Shown here piece after piece: positions 6,542 to 8,673 of a DNA stretch of 8,673 bases. This stretch comes from GCA-003244245 sp046262495 (lineage in GTDB: Bacteria; Actinomycetota; Actinomycetes; Mycobacteriales; Pseudonocardiaceae). Below the pieces are notes generated by a model. The model was given only the letters and a program-made list of their open reading frames with translations. It searched no databases and was not told the origin of the DNA. Position 1 is the stretch's first letter, and each line of letters begins with the position of its first letter. The position numbers were made by a program, and so were the translations under genes. The stretch lies in assembly GCA_046262495.1 (NCBI GenBank), contig JBHEMR010000062.1, positions 1-8,673 of the forward strand, written 5' to 3'.

Positions 6542-6547
6542 GAGGAG
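6542..6547 (+). promoter_or_regulatory. ribosome-binding site of the MurA-type gene
   Basis: GAGGAG lies 12 bases before the ATG at 6560, a long spacing. CCTC at 6553-6556 can pair with GAGG at 6542-6545, so the site could be partly masked in a small hairpin. This is the only Shine-Dalgarno candidate and supports the chosen start. Confidence 0.45.
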
Positions 6548-6559
6548 CTTGGCCTCCCC

Positions 6560-7885
6560 ATGACTGATGACGGTGACGCGCTACAGCTGACCGGCGGCAT
6601 CCCGCTCGGCGGCACGGTCAACATCCGTGGTTCCAAAAACGCGGTTCCCAAGCTGATGGTCGCGGCGCTGCTGACCGAGGAACCGGTACTGATCCACAAC
6701 ATCGCGCAGATAGTCGACACCTGGCTGGTCAGTGACCTGCTCGAGATGCTGGGATGCAGCGCCGCGCAGCCGGCGGACGGTCAGCTGCGAATCGAGGCGC
6801 GCGGTATCCACACCGCCGGGACGCGCGATCTGGAGTACTTCCATGTGCGCAGCCGGATCCCGGTGCTGACCTGCGCGCCGCTGCTGCACCGCACCGGTCA
6901 CGCGGAGCTGTGGAAGCCCGGTGGTTGCAGCATCGGCGAGCGTCCGGTCGATCTGCACTTGGAAGTCCTCCGCGCGTTCGGGGCGATCAGCCAGCGCACC
7001 GACACCGGTTTCAAGCTGACGGCCGAGATCGGTGGGCTGCGCGGTGCAGTCGTCGAGCTGAAATACCCGAGTGTGGGTGCGACCGAGCAGTTCCTGCTCG
7101 GGGCGGTCGTCGCTGCAGGCGATTCTGAACTGCACAACGCCGCGACCGAGCCGGAGATCATTGACCTGATCTCCATGCTTCAGCGGATGGGTGCACTGAT
7201 CACCGTCCAGCCCGGTCGTGTCCTGCAGGTCACCGGCGTCTCCCGGTTGCGGGGGGTCTCGCATACCGCCATCCCGGACCGGCTCGAAGCGGCTTCCTGG
7301 GCGAGCCTCGCATTGGCGACCGACGGACGGATCACGGTGCGCGGCGTCCGGCAAGCCGATCTTGGAACGTATCTGAACGTCTACCGGCGCGCGGGTGGCG
7401 AGTTCGACTTCTCCAGCGACGGCGACGAGGTGACGTTCTGGCGGGAGAAGGCGATGCCGCGGCCGCTGGTCATCGAAACCGACGTGCACCCGGGTTTCAT
7501 GACCGACTGGCAGTCCCCAATGGTCACTGCACTGACGCAGGCAGACGGTGTGACGGTGGTGCACGAGACGGTGCACGAAAACCGGCTGGCGTACATGAAG
7601 GCACTCCAGGCGCTCGGCGCTCAGATGCAGGTTTTCACCGAGTGCCTCGGGCGCACCCCGTGTCGTTTCGGATCGCGCAATCACCAACACTCGGCCGTCG
7701 TGGTCGGACCCACCAAGCTGCAAGGGACCACCGTGCACGTCCCGGACCTGCGCGCGGGTTTTTCCTACGTCCTGGCCGCACTCGCGGCGCAGGGCGACTC
7801 GACGGTGACCGGAGTCTCGCTGCTGGACCGCGGCTATGAGAGCTTCCGCGAGAAGCTGATCGGTGTCGGAGCCAAACTCCGCTGA
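6560..7885 (+). CDS. murA: MurA-type enolpyruvyl transferase (UDP-GlcNAc 1-carboxyvinyltransferase) with catalytic Cys
   Basis: A 441-residue EPT-fold protein. MurA transfers enolpyruvate from PEP to UDP-N-acetylglucosamine in the first committed step of peptidoglycan synthesis. Landmarks relative to E. coli MurA: Lys26-Asn27 (K22-N23), Arg99 (R91), the loop PGGCSIGERPVDLH with Cys123 (C115) and Arg128 (R120), PSVGATEQF, PDRLEAAS, FMTDWQ with Asp316 (D305), HENR, and LDRGYE with Arg424 (R397). All catalytic residues are kept. The protein has a roughly 14-residue longer segment around 361-378 (ECLGRTPCRFGSRNHQHS) than E. coli MurA, which I recall as a feature of an actinobacterial MurA subgroup. 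Mycobacterial housekeeping MurA (Rv1315) has Asp in place of the Cys, which makes it insensitive to fosfomycin; this copy has the sensitive-type residue and is probably a second, paralogous enzyme. MurA homologues also act in nucleoside antibiotic synthesis, so another acceptor is possible. It ends 14 bases from the convergent VOC gene. Confidence 0.9.
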   Translation: MTDDGDALQLTGGIPLGGTVNIRGSKNAVPKLMVAALLTEEPVLIHNIAQIVDTWLVSDLLEMLGCSAAQPADGQLRIEARGIHTAGTRDLEYFHVRSRIPVLTCAPLLHRTGHAELWKPGGCSIGERPVDLHLEVLRAFGAISQRTDTGFKLTAEIGGLRGAVVELKYPSVGATEQFLLGAVVAAGDSELHNAATEPEIIDLISMLQRMGALITVQPGRVLQVTGVSRLRGVSHTAIPDRLEAASWASLALATDGRITVRGVRQADLGTYLNVYRRAGGEFDFSSDGDEVTFWREKAMPRPLVIETDVHPGFMTDWQSPMVTALTQADGVTVVHETVHENRLAYMKALQALGAQMQVFTECLGRTPCRFGSRNHQHSAVVVGPTKLQGTTVHVPDLRAGFSYVLAALAAQGDSTVTGVSLLDRGYESFREKLIGVGAKLR

Positions 7886-7899
7886 CCGGCGACGCTGCG

Positions 7900-8298
7900 T
7901 CACGCTCCGCGGTAGGTGCCGAAGCTCCACAGGGTGCCTTCCGGGTCCCGGACGGTGAACCCGCGTGAGCCGTAGTCCTCGTCCCTGAGTCCGCGGACGA
8001 CCTCGGCACCGGCCAGGGTGGCCCGCGCGAACACCTTGTCGGGCTCGTCGGTGACGACGTATATCGATGTCGTGCCTGGCTTTAACCGGCCGAATTCGCT
8101 GTCGTCGGAGGTCGAGCCGAGCATGACGCCGCCGCCTTCGGGCCAGCGCAGCTCGGCGTGCGCGATCTCTCGGCCACGGTCCCCAGGCACGACGAGGGTT
8201 TCGACGAAGCCGAAGGCTTCGACCAGAAAACGGATGGCGGCCGGTGCGTCTGCATAGGTCAGCGCAGGCCAGATGGTGGGTGATGGAGTCTTGGTCAT
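7900..8298 (-). CDS. glyoxalase / VOC superfamily protein
   Basis: A 132-residue single-domain protein of the vicinal oxygen chelate fold. The two beta-alpha-beta-beta-beta modules are visible: PALTYADAPAAIRFLVEAFGF with VMLGS for the first, and TSIYVVTDEPDKVFARATLAGAEVVRGL followed by GFTVRDPEGTLWSFGTY for the second. The closing DPEG-x-WSFGTY motif is usual in small bacterial glyoxalase/bleomycin-resistance-like proteins. His47 could be one metal ligand; the Glu often found after the final strand is not seen, so enzyme activity is uncertain. Function is unknown within the superfamily. The ATG at 8298 matches where family members begin. The frame stays open upstream to 8454 with other possible starts (for example ATG at 8319), but that extension is Arg-rich and overlaps the inverted-repeat element, so it is unlikely to be coding. 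It converges with the MurA-type gene. Confidence 0.85.
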   Translation of the reverse strand: MTKTPSPTIWPALTYADAPAAIRFLVEAFGFVETLVVPGDRGREIAHAELRWPEGGGVMLGSTSDDSEFGRLKPGTTSIYVVTDEPDKVFARATLAGAEVVRGLRDEDYGSRGFTVRDPEGTLWSFGTYRGA

Positions 8299-8334
8299 GC
8301 CATCGAGGATGCACCGCATGCGGCGCCACCGGCA

Positions 8335-8395
8335 CGTGAACTCGACGTCCCGCACGTTCAGGGGCGGGCGATACGTCGGCACTGTCGAGTTCACG
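8335..8395. repeat. 61-bp element with perfect 12-bp terminal inverted repeats
   Basis: CGTGAACTCGAC (8335-8346) and its exact complement GTCGAGTTCACG (8384-8395) enclose 37 bases. Inside, CCCGC (8349-8353) can pair with GCGGG (8364-8368), so the whole could fold as a long hairpin with an inner stem. It lies 36 bases upstream of the VOC start. No flanking target duplication is visible. It looks like a REP- or mini-inverted-repeat-type intergenic element, or a large operator. A 12-bp perfect match this close by chance is very unlikely. Confidence 0.7.
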
Positions 8396-8462
8396 GCGCG
8401 CCGAGAACCGCCCGTACCGGCCCGCAGCACTTGATGATCGGGCTGGCGTTTCACTGACGGGT

Positions 8463-8480
8463 ACCGCTGTGACCAGCGGT
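8463..8480. other. GC-rich hairpin upstream of the tRNA gene
   Basis: ACCGCTG (8463-8469) pairs perfectly with CAGCGGT (8474-8480) around a 4-base loop TGAC, followed by the palindrome TGGCGCCA (8483-8490). No U-run follows on either strand. It may insulate the tRNA promoter as a terminator. The rest of the 271-base gap 8299-8569 holds the 61-bp element and the tRNA promoter but no gene; GGCGCCACCGG occurs twice in it (8322-8332 and 8484-8494). Confidence 0.4.
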
Positions 8481-8511
8481 GTTGGCGCCACCGGACGGTC
8501 GGTTACCCGCT

Positions 8512-8541
8512 TTGCTCGATCAAGGGCGCGCTGTGTAGGCT
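8512..8541 (+). promoter_or_regulatory. promoter of the tRNA-Ser gene
   Basis: TTGCTC (8512-8517) as -35 and TAGGCT (8536-8541) as -10 are separated by 18 bases, a good mycobacterial SigA-type pair. Initiation near 8548 would give a leader of about 20 bases before the mature 5' end at 8570. Confidence 0.6.
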
Positions 8542-8569
8542 GCGTGTCTGGCGGCCTCGAAGGGCCCCG

Positions 8570-8659
8570 GGAGGCTTCGCCTAGTCTGGTCTATGGCGCC
8601 GCACTGCTAATGCGGTTGGGGGTTACGCCCCCTCCCGGGTTCAAATCCCGGAGCCTCCG
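8570..8659 (+). tRNA. tRNA-Ser (anticodon GCU)
   Basis: A class II tRNA of 90 bases. The acceptor stem GGAGGCT (8570-8576) pairs with AGCCTCC (8652-8658), with discriminator G at 8659. The D stem is GCC/GGC. The anticodon stem CCGCA/TGCGG encloses loop CTGCTAA with GCT at 8606-8608, which reads AGC and AGU serine codons. The long variable arm has a GGGGG/CCCCC stem (8618-8622 with 8628-8632). The T arm is CCGGG-TTCAAAT-CCCGG (8635-8651). The CCA end is not encoded. tRNA-Ser 3' ends are common phage or island integration sites, but only 14 bases remain after the gene, so none can be judged. Confidence 0.97.
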
Positions 8660-8673
8660 CGGACGGTCAGATC

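Noticed and set aside
7886..7899. A terminator between the convergent MurA-type and VOC genes
   Set aside because: The 14-base gap and its edges give at most a 4-bp stem (GACG/CGTC), not enough to support a feature.
8299..8454. N-terminal extension of the VOC protein (the frame is open to 8454)
   Set aside because: The extension is Arg-rich, unlike VOC proteins, has no ribosome-binding site, and runs through the 61-bp inverted-repeat element; the ATG at 8298 fits the family start.
6581..8491. A 636-codon open frame on the minus strand antisense to the MurA-type gene and overlapping the VOC gene
   Set aside because: Same cause: no family motif, Arg-rich composition, and it crosses two well-supported genes and the inverted-repeat element.
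1..8673. CRISPR array, insertion sequence or prophage genes
   Set aside because: No regularly spaced repeats, transposase or phage-type reading frames were seen on either strand.

Overview
The window looks like chromosomal DNA from a high-GC actinobacterium, most likely a Mycobacterium or close relative. The reasons are strong GC bias at third codon positions, a tRNA-Ser promoter of mycobacterial style, an aromatic aminotransferase that I recognise as close to mycobacterial Pat/HisC2 (Rv3772), and an actinobacterial XRE/DUF5753 regulator. The species cannot be fixed from the sequence alone.

Left part (1-1462): a regulator with an XRE helix-turn-helix and a DUF5753-type ligand region runs off the left edge on the minus strand. 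Just upstream, on the same strand, lies a single-pass membrane protein with a Pro/Thr-rich linker and a DUF4352-like beta domain. The two genes may form one transcription unit. A 257-base, comparatively AT-rich divergent intergenic region separates them from moaA.

Middle (1463-3571): moaA (plus) encodes a complete GTP 3',8-cyclase for molybdenum cofactor synthesis, but no other moa gene is visible. Its start lies in an exact 11-bp tandem duplication full of overlapping ATG and TGA codons. It converges, with a 21-base gap, on a pat/hisC-type PLP aminotransferase on the minus strand.

Right-centre (3672-7885): a plus-strand run of three genes that could be one operon: an alpha/beta hydrolase of the dienelactone hydrolase family that lacks the usual nucleophile, an acetoacetyl-CoA synthetase, and a MurA-type enolpyruvyl transferase that keeps the catalytic Cys which mycobacterial housekeeping MurA has replaced by Asp. 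The 206-base divergent promoter region before this run carries a 12-bp direct repeat flanking a good -10 element. Short palindromes and a hairpin lie in the gaps within the run.

Right end (7886-8673): a small glyoxalase/VOC-fold protein on the minus strand converges on the murA-like gene. Upstream of it is a 61-bp element bounded by perfect 12-bp inverted repeats, then a GC-rich hairpin, then a tRNA-Ser(GCU) gene with a recognisable promoter.

Most of the window is ordinary metabolism. The best second-look items are the Cys-type MurA paralogue, the hydrolase without a nucleophile, the translation-start architecture of the orphan moaA, the 61-bp inverted-repeat element and the direct-repeat operator candidate. 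I do not see convincing evidence of a wholly new multi-gene system.
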